From Acidobacteriota bacterium (GTDB taxonomy: Bacteria; Acidobacteriota; Terriglobia; Terriglobales; Acidobacteriaceae): a DNA stretch of 64,000 bases. Positions 42,702 through 51,379 of this stretch are shown in pieces (position 1 is the first letter of the stretch; each line of letters starts with the position of its first letter). The stretch lies in contig JAJZDM010000006.1 in assembly GCA_021806005.1 (NCBI GenBank), forward strand, positions 1-64,000. The letters are read 5' to 3'. The notes below the pieces were generated by a model that saw only the letters and a list, made by a program, of their open reading frames with translations, had not been told where the DNA came from and searched no databases. A program made the translations under genes and the position numbers.

Positions 42702-44129
42702 TTAGAGAGCATCGGCCGGTTGTGATCCACCAGACGATGGCGTGAGGGTTTCCGCGCCGACCGGATGAACCTCGTGAAGGCGCTGTTCGCTCGATGCCGA
42801 AGCGTTGCCTGAGACGGTATAGGCTACCGCGGCAGCGATGATCGCCGGAACGATGAAGGCATGGCCTCCGGTGGCCTCGGCCACGAAGACTACTGCGGCC
42901 AGAGGCGTCTTGTAGCCGGCGGAAAGAAAGGCAGCCATGCCAACTGCGGCATAGAGACCTGGGTTTGTGCTGTGCACGATGGACTGTGCGAAGGCTGTTC
43001 CCAGGGTTCCGCCGGTAAGGAAGAGTGGAACGAACATGGCGCTGACCCCGCCCGTGCCCAGAGTGGCGAGGGTGGCTCCGAGCTTGAGCGCGGCGAAGGA
43101 GAGCAGTTCCTTCGTGGTGTAGTGCTGGTTGAGAATCATTCCCACGGCCTCATAGTTCGGGCCCAGCGGCGTCAGGCGGCCGGGATAGAGCTGCAGAAAG
43201 GCCAGACCGCAGAGACCGGTGAGCAGCCCGCCGATCCCCATCTTGACCCAGTGTGGCCAGCGGGTGCGCACCGCCAGGTGACGTCCGTGGCGGAAGGTGG
43301 TGACAAACAACAGGGCGACCAGGCCGATCAGCAGACCCAGCAGGGCGCTCCAATAGAGATCTTCCCGCGTGTAGGAAGCAGAGCTGGGGAAGCCGAAGAG
43401 CGGCTTTGCTCCGAGGAATGTGCTGAGGGTGACGAAGGCCACCACGGATGCAATGAGCGAGGGCGCCAGTGCTTCGTAGGCCAGGTCGTCACGAAAAGGC
43501 ATCTCCAGTGCAAACACGATTCCGGTGAGCGGGGCGCGGAAGACTGCGGACATCCCAGCCGCAGCTCCGCAGATGAGCATGATGCGGCGCTCGCGTTCCG
43601 AGAGACGAAAGCGGCGCAGTCTGTCCCACAGCCAGAAGCCGATCGCTCCTCCGGCGTAGATACTGGGACCCTCCAGTGCGGCGCTTCCACCAGATCCTAC
43701 GGTGGCGATGGCGGCCGCAATCTTCGCCGGAAAGCTACGCAGATTCATCCGGCTTCCACGTTCGTGATAGGCACGGATGATCTCCTCGGTGGAGTGGTCA
43801 TCGGGATCCGGCGTCAGCCGCTGCATGATGAAGCCAGCCAGCGCAGATCCCAGCACCAAGCCAGGAACAATCGACCAGTGATGAGCGAGATAGAAGCCCA
43901 GAACGGCAGGCCACAACACGCCCAGGAGAACGACCGCGATGGCAGTTATGGCTATGCCTGTGACGACCCCGACGATAGGGGCCAGGACGAACCACTTGCG
44001 CAGATCGCGGGCGTAGGTGTGCAAGAGGTCCTCACGCACCAGAAAGAGCAGGCGGCGGATAAGGTGCTGGAATGGGAATGAACGCCGAGGATCGCTCTGC
44101 GGGAGATCGGATCGCCTGGGAGAAGTCAT
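42702..44129 (-). CDS. CLC-family chloride channel/antiporter
   Basis: 475 residues with about ten to twelve hydrophobic segments. The gating-glutamate motif is present as SAALEGPSIYAGGAIG, and AAAGMSAVFRAPLTGIVFAL and GVSAMFVPLFLTGG match conserved helix-N and selectivity regions. The usual GSGIP motif is not seen; the matching place reads DDHSTEEIIRAYHERGSRM. No C-terminal CBS domains. It follows the MarR-type gene by 15 bp and is probably under its control, perhaps for acid or halide stress. Confidence 0.9.
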   Translation of the reverse strand: MTSPRRSDLPQSDPRRSFPFQHLIRRLLFLVREDLLHTYARDLRKWFVLAPIVGVVTGIAITAIAVVLLGVLWPAVLGFYLAHHWSIVPGLVLGSALAGFIMQRLTPDPDDHSTEEIIRAYHERGSRMNLRSFPAKIAAAIATVGSGGSAALEGPSIYAGGAIGFWLWDRLRRFRLSERERRIMLICGAAAGMSAVFRAPLTGIVFALEMPFRDDLAYEALAPSLIASVVAFVTLSTFLGAKPLFGFPSSASYTREDLYWSALLGLLIGLVALLFVTTFRHGRHLAVRTRWPHWVKMGIGGLLTGLCGLAFLQLYPGRLTPLGPNYEAVGMILNQHYTTKELLSFAALKLGATLATLGTGGVSAMFVPLFLTGGTLGTAFAQSIVHSTNPGLYAAVGMAAFLSAGYKTPLAAVVFVAEATGGHAFIVPAIIAAAVAYTVSGNASASSEQRLHEVHPVGAETLTPSSGGSQPADAL

Positions 44130-44144
44130 GACACCTTTCTTGTG

Positions 44145-44648
44145 CTATGTGCGGATCCGGCGGCGGGGCTGGCTGCGGACGGATGGTTTTCCTGGAACCT
44201 TCGACTTGCGATTCTTTGGCTTGCTGGGTTCCGATCTGCTGGCTTTCAGGGCTCTGGCGCTCGGGAGAATCTCTGCGCGGACGCGCTCCACCTCTTCGTG
44301 GTGGAGAAGGCTGAGCCGGAAGAGAATCTCCTGGCCGCAGGGGGTAAGCGAAACCAGCACCTGGCGACGGTCGGCAGGGGAACTCTGACGGTGCACCAGT
44401 CCGCTGGTTACCGCCCGTTGTACCAGTCCCACCACGGAGTTGTTCCGCTCTTGCAGAAACTCAGCCAGTTGGGAGATGGTTGCCACGCCGTGTTCTGTGA
44501 ATCCGGCGATGCCCAGCAGGAGCTGATGTTGCTGGGGTGTGACTCCAGCGGCTCGAGCCGCTTTCTCGCTGAAGCGTACAAAGCGCCGCAGCGCGTAGCG
44601 GAACTGCGCCAGATCACGGAGTATCTCTTGTTTTTTCTGCTTGCTCAT
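44145..44648 (-). CDS. MarR-family transcriptional regulator
   Basis: 167 residues from ATG 44648 (MSKQKKQEILRDLAQFRYAL). An open frame reaches 44735, but that start would fall inside a palindrome. The winged helix is GVTPQQHQLLLGIAGF, then ATISQLAEFLQERNNSVVGL for recognition and RQSSPADRRQVLVSLTPCGQ for the wing. The C terminus is a basic tail (SKPKNRKSKVPGKPSVRSQP). Likely autoregulated and controlling the CLC gene 15 bp downstream. Confidence 0.93.
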   Translation of the reverse strand: MSKQKKQEILRDLAQFRYALRRFVRFSEKAARAAGVTPQQHQLLLGIAGFTEHGVATISQLAEFLQERNNSVVGLVQRAVTSGLVHRQSSPADRRQVLVSLTPCGQEILFRLSLLHHEEVERVRAEILPSARALKASRSEPSKPKNRKSKVPGKPSVRSQPRRRIRT

Positions 44649-44985
44649 CCTGCTGGACTCCCAGACGGCGCGTTCCCTGGAGGCTGCAGCCGTTGCATTG
44701 ATTAGATCGCAATACAACCTTATTTTACATCGCATTGTGATCTTTTTCCCGGACGGGTCCCAGAGTATGGGTGCCGAAGACGCTTCTGCGACGATTCCCG
44801 GACCAGGCGTTCATGGTCTATAGCATCGGTCCTGCTGCCGGGTACCCGGAAGGGGGTGTGGCGGCATCTTCCTGAAGAGAAGCGCTTCTCCATGGCAAAG
44901 CCGCAGTTACTTCTCCACAGAAGATGCTAGCCTGAAGTTCAGGCAGCAGAGAGGCGCTGGGCTTGGCTGCCGGAAGCAGCCTTCT
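44649..44985. other. 337-bp divergent region (marR / DUF488)
   Basis: Apart from the palindrome at 44705-44742, no structure or gene is evident. The AT-rich patch at 44711-44730 lies inside that palindrome. Confidence 0.4.
44705..44742. promoter_or_regulatory. Probable MarR operator (imperfect inverted repeat)
   Basis: GATCGCAATAC (44705-44715) and GCATTGTGATC (44732-44742) match in 9 of 11 positions as an inverted repeat around an AT-rich core, 57 bp upstream of the marR-type start. It contains TAAAAT on the minus strand, a possible -10. Confidence 0.5.
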
Positions 44986-45375
44986 TTGATGGGCGATGAT
45001 GAGAGGATGATCAGGATCAAGCGTGTCTATGTTCCAGCAGAGGCCTCTGACGGGGCCCGTTTTCTGGTGGACCGTCTCTGGCCCCGGGGGGTCAGGAAAG
45101 AGGCGCTCGCTCTGCGAGCGTGGCTGAAGGATGCAGCTCCGAGCACGCCGCTGCGTCAGTGGTATCACAGTCATCTGGAGGAGTGGCCGGCGTTCCGACG
45201 GCGCTATCTGACAGAACTGGAAGCGGATCCCGAGGCATGGAAGCCTCTGCTCGAAGAGGCTCGGCAGGGGACCGTGACGCTGCTGTACAGCTCAAGAGAT
45301 AGCGAGCGGAATCATGCCCTCGTCCTGAAGAATCTGCTGGATCAGAGGCTGGGCGAAGAGAGAGACGCAAAGTGA
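44986..45375 (+). CDS. DUF488 family protein (YeaO-like)
   Basis: 129 residues (possible second start at ATG 45007). Typical DUF488 sequence: IRIKRVYVPAEASDGARFLV, DRLWPRGVRKEALALRAWLK, then LRQWYHSHLEEWPAFRRRYL and TLLYSSRDSERNHALVLKNL. Soluble; the family's function is unknown, with conserved Arg/Trp/Asp residues suggesting a small-molecule or nucleic-acid role. Confidence 0.9.
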   Translation: MMGDDERMIRIKRVYVPAEASDGARFLVDRLWPRGVRKEALALRAWLKDAAPSTPLRQWYHSHLEEWPAFRRRYLTELEADPEAWKPLLEEARQGTVTLLYSSRDSERNHALVLKNLLDQRLGEERDAK

Positions 45376-45513
45376 CGCGGGCGGGATGCCTGGTTGTAGG
45401 GGTGCGGTGTCCTGGCAGGTATCTCCGGCTTGCCAGATTTTACCGTGGAGAAGAAAAAACCGGACCAGACCCCCTGCGGAGATCGATAATCTCCTCAGGG
45501 AAGGATGCCGATC

Positions 45514-46380
45514 ATGTTCCTGCGGAAACCCTCTTACTTGATGATGCTCGCCGAGATTGGTGCCTGTATTGGCCTGGCGGTTTTGACCGCCATGGCGGTG
45601 TTCCATGCGGGCCCTGGATGTGTTTCCGTTGGCCGGCCGAGGTGCGATGCCCCGAGCCGGAGGCTGCAGAGGCTCCCTTCAGGAGATGCTGCAGCATTGC
45701 TGCAGGGAGGAGAGCGTGCCGGCCGAAGGAATCCAGGGCTGATCCTGTCTGGGCAGGAAAGGGAGTGGTTCAGCCAGCAAGACCCTTGGCCGTCGTCGCC
45801 CGCGGTTCCAATTCAGTTCCGGGATCCTGCGGAGCTGGGTCCTGGAAAGTTGCTGGTGGCCAGTCGTGGTCTTGGTGATCCGCACTTTGCCAAGACGGTT
45901 ATTCTGCTGGTTCATTATGACGAGAGAGGTGTTGTGGGGTTGGTCCTCAACCGCCGCAGCAATCTTCCGATCTCTCGCGTCTTCGACCTTAAAGCCGCCA
46001 AGGATCGCATGGATCCGGTATATTTTGGCGGTCCGGTGCAGCCTTCGGTTGTGTTTGCCCTGATGCAGTCCAAGGGCGACGTGAAGAAGGCGGAGCAGAT
46101 CTTCGACGGAGTGTACCTGATCTCCGACAAGAGCCTGTTTGAACATACGCTGGCATCTCAGCCGGATCCGAGTGTCTTTCATGTGTATCTGGGGTACGCC
46201 GGGTGGACGACGGATCAACTGCGGAATGAGGTGAAGATGGGCGCATGGTTCATCTTTCCGGCAAAGACCTCCGCCGTATTCAATGCCGATCCGGATGTTT
46301 TGTGGAATCAGATGATCCGCGAGACGCAGTTGGAGATGGCGCAGGTGAGACCCCTGCGGGGAATCTCTCCCCGTCCGTGA
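45514..46380 (+). CDS. YqgE/AlgH family protein with N-terminal membrane anchor
   Basis: 288 residues from ATG 45514, with AGGGAAGG spaced about 9 bases upstream (ATG 45505 is too close). The YqgE domain occupies the last 185 residues: GPGKLLVASRGLGDPHFAKT, VILLVHYDERGVVGLVLNRR, then YFGGPVQPSVVFALMQ and VYLGYAGWTTDQLRNEVKMG. Ahead of it are about 95 extra residues: a hydrophobic helix (LMMLAEIGACIGLAVLTAMA) and an Arg-rich linker. E. coli YqgE (187 residues) is cytosolic and lacks these, so this one is probably tethered to the membrane or exported. YqgE function is unresolved. Confidence 0.88.
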   Translation: MFLRKPSYLMMLAEIGACIGLAVLTAMAVFHAGPGCVSVGRPRCDAPSRRLQRLPSGDAAALLQGGERAGRRNPGLILSGQEREWFSQQDPWPSSPAVPIQFRDPAELGPGKLLVASRGLGDPHFAKTVILLVHYDERGVVGLVLNRRSNLPISRVFDLKAAKDRMDPVYFGGPVQPSVVFALMQSKGDVKKAEQIFDGVYLISDKSLFEHTLASQPDPSVFHVYLGYAGWTTDQLRNEVKMGAWFIFPAKTSAVFNADPDVLWNQMIRETQLEMAQVRPLRGISPRP

Positions 46381-46641
46381 AGACTTTTCTGTGCAGGTGG
46401 ATCCCGTGCCTCGGCCTTGATGGACGGTTTCCCCATTTCCGAAGTGGGTTGCGAGCGGTGTTCGTGACTGGCCTGCGGGATGATTCAGGGGTCTCCAAGT
46501 ACGGCTCGTCTTGGAGGATGAACACCTCGACTGCGGCGCAGCGGGTAGCAGGCGCCGCTACGTGTCTCTCCGGCGTGTCAGCAGCGGACAAGAATCAGGC
46601 GCTCTTCTGTCCCGATTCCAGCTCCTGCAGCGCAGCAGCGT

Positions 46642-47955
46642 TTACTTTGCAGCGGCCACTGCCGGACAACTGCCGCGATGGAAGATCACCTGCGAGGATG
46701 GATTGGGCTGATAGGCGCGAAGTCTCTTCTCGAAATCCTTGAATGGAACCGGCCCCGCATAGTCATACACGTTGCCCTCGCATTCCACCTGACCATCCAG
46801 GGCGAAGAGCGCGTACGTTCCCACCGAGCCGCCGCTGTAGCTGATTCTTGTGCCGAAGATATTGCTGAAGCGCGACACGTCGCCACCGGACTCCAGCGCT
46901 TTGAGCAGCAGCAGGTGCACCTTGGCCGGCGTTGTGAGCGCGCCGCCGGCCTCGAGGTGAATCCCGAGTGCGTCGGCGAGTCCGTCGGCAGCGAGATCGG
47001 AATCAAGATGAGAGGGTATTCCAGTGTTTGCAGTCGCGGAGCCGGCAGCGCTCTTCCCGATGCTCGAATTGCTGTTCCGCGCGGTTGTCTGATCCGCGCC
47101 CATGGTTGAGTTGTCAGAAAGGTTGGAGAGCGAATCGATGAAGCTTTGCATGTTCCGAACGCCAGGATCATCCTTCCCATTTACGCTCAGCAGGCAATCG
47201 TGAACCCGCAGCAGAGCCAGCAGTCGGGTAACAAAGGGCGACTGTGCCGGCTCGATCGGCTGCAAGGAGCCAGGCATATACGAGGACGGCGAGAGTACTG
47301 TCACATTCAGAACGCGCAAGTCCCGCCCGACGTCGTCGATGAATGCCTGGTCTTCAATCGTGCCGCGCACGGGGCTGTTCGAGTATCCGGAGTTGAACAC
47401 GCCCAGAACGGCGGTGGCAAGCTGCACATCGGAACCCGATAACGGCAGAGCAAACTGCGCTTCAGGGCTGGCGCCCGCGCCCAGGTTGAGGCCGGTAATG
47501 TTTCCTTTGCGGCGTGGGTTAACCGGATTTCCTGACAGATCGCAGACGCTCCCGGCGCGGTTCAGCATCTCCGCCATGGTTTGCATATCCGAGCGCCACA
47601 CAGCAAACTCCGGGATGACATTGTTTTCGAAGGGCAGCAAGACAACCTTCTCGGCAGGGTCCTCCACCTGGATGCTGCACCGCCCGCCTGCCGCATCGCT
47701 CGTGAAGCGGGCTGGCTGACCGCTCAGCAGGCCGGCGACCTCGCAGGCAACCGCTTCGCTGTCGGACTCCAGCGCTCGATAGGTGAGCATCTCGGTTTCG
47801 ATGGAAAACCTCGGTGCCGAAGACAGAACCTGTCCGCCGGCCGAATTGGACGGCGAACTCTGCGCCCAGGCGCGCGGCGCGCCTGGGGCCAGGCTCAGCG
47901 CCACGGAGAGGCCGGTAGAGATCAGTGGAGCTGCGGAGTGAGCAGTGACCTTCAT
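46642..47955 (-). CDS. Exported protein of unknown function
   Basis: 437 residues from ATG 47955 (MKVTAHSAAPLISTGLSVAL), with GGGGGCA upstream and a signal peptide ending near residue 32 (PGAPRAWAQ). The body has alternating strands and helices, with about six Cys spread over its length. One segment, SIGKSAAGSATANTGIP, is a Ser/Asn-rich linker. The C-terminal part has KVHLLLLKALESGGDVSRFS and TYALFALDGQVECEGNVYDY. I recognise no family. It lies downstream of a 650-bp non-coding gap and converges on the yqgE gene. Confidence 0.6.
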   Translation of the reverse strand: MKVTAHSAAPLISTGLSVALSLAPGAPRAWAQSSPSNSAGGQVLSSAPRFSIETEMLTYRALESDSEAVACEVAGLLSGQPARFTSDAAGGRCSIQVEDPAEKVVLLPFENNVIPEFAVWRSDMQTMAEMLNRAGSVCDLSGNPVNPRRKGNITGLNLGAGASPEAQFALPLSGSDVQLATAVLGVFNSGYSNSPVRGTIEDQAFIDDVGRDLRVLNVTVLSPSSYMPGSLQPIEPAQSPFVTRLLALLRVHDCLLSVNGKDDPGVRNMQSFIDSLSNLSDNSTMGADQTTARNSNSSIGKSAAGSATANTGIPSHLDSDLAADGLADALGIHLEAGGALTTPAKVHLLLLKALESGGDVSRFSNIFGTRISYSGGSVGTYALFALDGQVECEGNVYDYAGPVPFKDFEKRLRAYQPNPSSQVIFHRGSCPAVAAAK

Positions 47956-48605
47956 GATGTGCCCCCACTCATCGTCAGACGTCCACCAGGACGATGGACG
48001 TCCAAAGGTAAGGATGATTTTACGAAAGTGTACACGTTTCATCTGATCCAGCGGCTGGTATTTGCTAGCGAGGGAGGCGGATTTGTGGAGCGGAGAGCCC
48101 ATAGGCTGCTGCCAGACGAAAGAAGGGGAGATTTGGAGACGTTGCATGTGAGGAACAACGCTTCTCCAGGCCGAAGGCAGCCAAGGACCGCACGGGTTCT
48201 GCATTTTGGGAAGGACTGGCGCAGCCTTATGGAATTGTCAGTGTAGATGAAGTTGTAGTTGGAAGCCTTGGCCGCGATGGGCGCTTTCTCCAACGAAAGC
48301 GCCGCTGCAAGCCCTCTCCGGGCACATCCCCTTAGAACCCATGAACACTGGAAGTGCTATAGGCTGCGTCTGCCCTGTTGGAGTCGAAGGTCGAATGGAA
48401 GCCAGCGGAGAACATCTTCAAACGCATGATGTCATCCCGTCGGAAGGTGGGAGCTTCTGACGTCTTTCTGGGATGTTCTGGCATATGTCGGGTGGGTGCG
48501 GGAACAACTGCGGAGCGAGATGCAATTGGTGAAACCTCTCCGGGAAGCTCCCCGCCCACAGGACTGCTTTGAGCGTGTGCCGCCTGTTTGGTGGAGGAGC
48601 CGTGG
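47956..48605. other. 650-bp gap with no recognised gene
   Basis: Between the exported unknown protein and the GH3 gene. The only clear structure is GGCGCTTTC-tccaac-GAAAGCGCC (48280-48303), a perfect 9-bp hairpin without a T-run. Open frames here have no recognisable domains or start signals. It may be a decayed gene or a long leader. Confidence 0.4.
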
Positions 48606-50858
48606 TTACTGGACCTGAAGCGTGGTCTGCAGCGGAAGATCGGCCGATGAGTCTCCGGCCATGAGAACGATAGGTGTGGCCTCCACTTCGAGAGCCTGGG
48701 CGTGGTTGTCCCAGAAGGCCAGGCGCAGTGCGGGCAAGGGGATGTGGACGGTGTGGGTCTGGCCGGCCGCGACGCTGACGCGCTGGAAACCCTCCAGTTC
48801 CTCGCGAGGGCGATCGATGGATGAGTGCGGATAGTGAACGTAGAGTTGCACCACGGCATCTCCGGCTCGCTGGCCGGTGTTGGTCACATCGACGCTGGCA
48901 GTAATCTCGCCATCTTTGGCAAGGTGGGAAGAACTGGTGCGGAGGTTGGAGAATCGAAAGGCTGTGTAGCTGAGCCCGAAGCCGAAGGGGTAGAGCGGCT
49001 GCCCTTTGAAGTACATGTAGGTGTGGCCGTCGCGGATGTTGTAATCCATCAACGGCGGTAGCTGGCCGGCCGAGCTGGGCCAGGTCTCCACCAGATGCCC
49101 GCCGGGGTCTGCGTCGCCAAACAAAACCTTGGCCAGTGCGGTTCCTTCATCCTGAGAGCTTTGCGCCATGTGCAGAATGGCCGGCAGATTCGCCTGGCTC
49201 CAGTTGATGGCGAAGGGGAAGCTGGAGACCAGAATCTCAACCGTGCGCGGGTTTACGTCGAAGATCTGCTTGGCGATCTGCTCCTGGGCGAGGTTGATGC
49301 TCTCGCGGTCGCGTCCTTCACGCCCGTCGCTGGGTGTGGTGCAGGGCAGGGTGTTGCCGCCGTCGGGGGTGTTCACCCAGGCCTGGCCCTGGTCGCCGCA
49401 GGTCGGATCGTTGCCGACGACCACGATGGCGACGTCCGAGTGTCGCGCCGCCTGAACCGCAGCTATTTCATCCTGGGGCGAGTTGTAGGGCACGTAGTTG
49501 ATCTTGACGTAAGGGCCCACCTCGTCGCGAATACCCTCCAGCGGCGTTACGGCATAGGGTGGCGTACCGCCGTACCAGTCTCCGTGCACCACGTCGGCCA
49601 AGGGGCCGATCACCGCGATGGAGTGAATCTTGCTCTTATCCAGGGGAAGGAAGTTGTTCTGGTTCTTGAGCAGGACAACGGATTCGAGCGCCAGCCTTTG
49701 CGAGACCGAGCGATCGCGATCGGTATCCCAGGGCGAGGGCTGATCGCCAGTCTGGCGGATGGCGGTGTAAGGAACCATGCCCGGTGGATCCAGCAGGCCG
49801 AGCTTGATTTCGATGCGGAACTTGCTCCGCAGCGCCTGATCGATCTCGGACTCGGAGATCGAGCCTTGCTTCACCGCTGCGTGCATCGAGTCCTTGTAGT
49901 TATCCAGGAACTGATTGATGCCGGCCTTGAAGGAGGCAACCACCGCTGCATCCTGATTGGGGAAGAGATGGCGGGGGTCCACCAGCAGATGGATCGCGCC
50001 GCCATCGCTGGAGATCACATCCAGGCCCCACTGGTCGATGAGCAGAGAGCGCAGGATGGGGTTGATGGCCATCGGCGTGCCGTTCCAGGCGTTGTAGGAG
50101 GCCATCACGGCTTTGGCTCCGCCCTGCTGAAAGCCCATGCGGAAGGGAACCGAGTAGTACTCCCAGAAGAGGCGCTGGCCGAAGTTGGAGGAGGAACTGG
50201 TGCGGTAGTTTTCGTTCTCATTGGCCAGAAAGTGCTTCAGCAGGGCAGCGGCCTGCCAGTACTTCGGGTTATCGCCCTGCAGGCCGTGGATGAAGGCGGT
50301 CGCCATGGTTCCGTTGAAGAAGGGATCTTCGCCGTAGACCTCCTCGCTGCGTCCCCAGCGGGGATCGCGGTCGAGGTCAGCTTGCGGACCCCAGAGCATG
50401 AGGATCTGGCGGTGATATTTGGGAGTCTGGGTGATATAGCGAGCCTCATATCCCTCGACTGCGGCAGCCTGACGGACCAGATCTGGATCCCAGCTCTCGC
50501 CCATCCCTGGAGGCTGCGGAAACTGGGTGGTGGTGATGGGTTCACGGGTATAACTGGACTGGCGCTGCACAACGCCGTGGATCCCCTCAGAGCTGCCGAT
50601 GTTGGGCACGCCGAGGCGCGGAACGCCGGTCGAGGTGCCCAGGCAGTCAATCTTCTCATCCAGCGTCATGCGCGAGAGAAGGTCGTCGATGCGCTTCTCA
50701 GTCGGCAGCTTCGGGTCGTCGAAGGGATAGTGCTGCAACTGCCACTGCGAGACCTGCTGCGGAGGAGCGATGGGCTGCTTCTGGGCGGCGGCTCCAGCGG
50801 TGAAGGCAAGCTCTGAGCAGAGAGCCAGGAGGACGGGAAGTTTCAGCAAGTACGTCAC
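48606..50858 (-). CDS. Glycoside hydrolase family 3 beta-glucosidase-like enzyme
   Basis: 750 residues if it starts at GTG 50858 (VTYLLKLPVLLALCSELAFT), which begins a signal peptide. The GH3 N-terminal barrel has RIDDLLSRMTLDEKIDCLGT and ALLKHFLANENENYRTSSSS. The probable nucleophile Asp is in LDVISSDGGAIHLLVD. The C-terminal domain includes VVLLKNQNNFLPLDKSKIHS and YPFGFGLSYTAFRFSNL, plus a fibronectin-III-like end (ITASVDVTNTGQRAGDAVVQ). It is periplasmic or secreted and releases sugars from beta-glucosides or xylosides. Divergent from the ABC/M1 genes. Confidence 0.92.
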   Translation of the reverse strand: MTYLLKLPVLLALCSELAFTAGAAAQKQPIAPPQQVSQWQLQHYPFDDPKLPTEKRIDDLLSRMTLDEKIDCLGTSTGVPRLGVPNIGSSEGIHGVVQRQSSYTREPITTTQFPQPPGMGESWDPDLVRQAAAVEGYEARYITQTPKYHRQILMLWGPQADLDRDPRWGRSEEVYGEDPFFNGTMATAFIHGLQGDNPKYWQAAALLKHFLANENENYRTSSSSNFGQRLFWEYYSVPFRMGFQQGGAKAVMASYNAWNGTPMAINPILRSLLIDQWGLDVISSDGGAIHLLVDPRHLFPNQDAAVVASFKAGINQFLDNYKDSMHAAVKQGSISESEIDQALRSKFRIEIKLGLLDPPGMVPYTAIRQTGDQPSPWDTDRDRSVSQRLALESVVLLKNQNNFLPLDKSKIHSIAVIGPLADVVHGDWYGGTPPYAVTPLEGIRDEVGPYVKINYVPYNSPQDEIAAVQAARHSDVAIVVVGNDPTCGDQGQAWVNTPDGGNTLPCTTPSDGREGRDRESINLAQEQIAKQIFDVNPRTVEILVSSFPFAINWSQANLPAILHMAQSSQDEGTALAKVLFGDADPGGHLVETWPSSAGQLPPLMDYNIRDGHTYMYFKGQPLYPFGFGLSYTAFRFSNLRTSSSHLAKDGEITASVDVTNTGQRAGDAVVQLYVHYPHSSIDRPREELEGFQRVSVAAGQTHTVHIPLPALRLAFWDNHAQALEVEATPIVLMAGDSSADLPLQTTLQVQ

Positions 50859-51379
50859 CTTTCTGATCCCGGGAGGCACGGTACACCAACGCGGCGGGAC
50901 GAGAAGATACGAGCGATTAAAGCGTATCAAATAACGGGATCGGAAGAGAGAGAGTTTCTTCGAATGGCCGGTTGCGGATCGGAGCTGGATCTGCCCCCAG
51001 TTCTGCCACGAACGATTGCGCCACCGCTGTCAGAATCAATCCCGGGCGCAGGTGGTCCGCTTCAGCAGCGCTGGCTGCCGTACCTCCGAGCGTCGCCTCT
51101 CTTGCGCAGATAGCTGGACGCGGAACGGCTATCGCCTTCGTGAGGGCCGGGCCGCCAAGCAAGCATCGCCACGCTCGCCATGCGCTCCTCCGCCGACTTC
51201 GATCATTCCAACTGCACTTTAAGGAACCGTTTCCGGACTCTTCGCGTAGTATGAAGTGCACTCGGGCTTTTGATTTCCCTGTAGCCGCTGCTTCCGCGGT
51301 ACGGCTGCCCTTTCATCGTCGCATCCTCACCATCGCGCCCTGCGCCTGTCTGCGCTCGGGCCGTTCAGGAGAATCTTCT
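50859..51379. other. 521-bp divergent intergenic region (GH3 / ABC-M1)
   Basis: It holds the two promoters. GGAACCGTTTCC (51223-51234), an imperfect palindrome with a central CG, resembles LacI-family operators. Reading the plus strand upstream of the ABC start gives no recognisable protein. Confidence 0.4.
51223..51234. promoter_or_regulatory. LacI-type operator-like palindrome
   Basis: GGAACCGTTTCC matches its own complement at 10 of 12 positions, with a central CG as in LacI/CcpA-type sites. It lies 146 bp upstream of the ABC gene and 365 bp upstream of GH3. No second half-site copy was noticed. Confidence 0.3.

Noticed and set aside
42861-44081. 406-residue open frame antisense to the CLC channel
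   Set aside because: Low-complexity Gly/Gln/Glu sequence with no domain, opposite a clear CLC gene.
49095-50816. 573-residue open frame antisense to the GH3 gene
   Set aside because: It is the shadow of a GC-rich gene with complete GH3 motifs on the other strand, and it shows no domain of its own.
50972-51379. N-terminal extension of the ABC ATPase frame
   Set aside because: The extension has no protein-like pattern, while GTG 51380 has a good AGGAGA site and begins the conserved domain.
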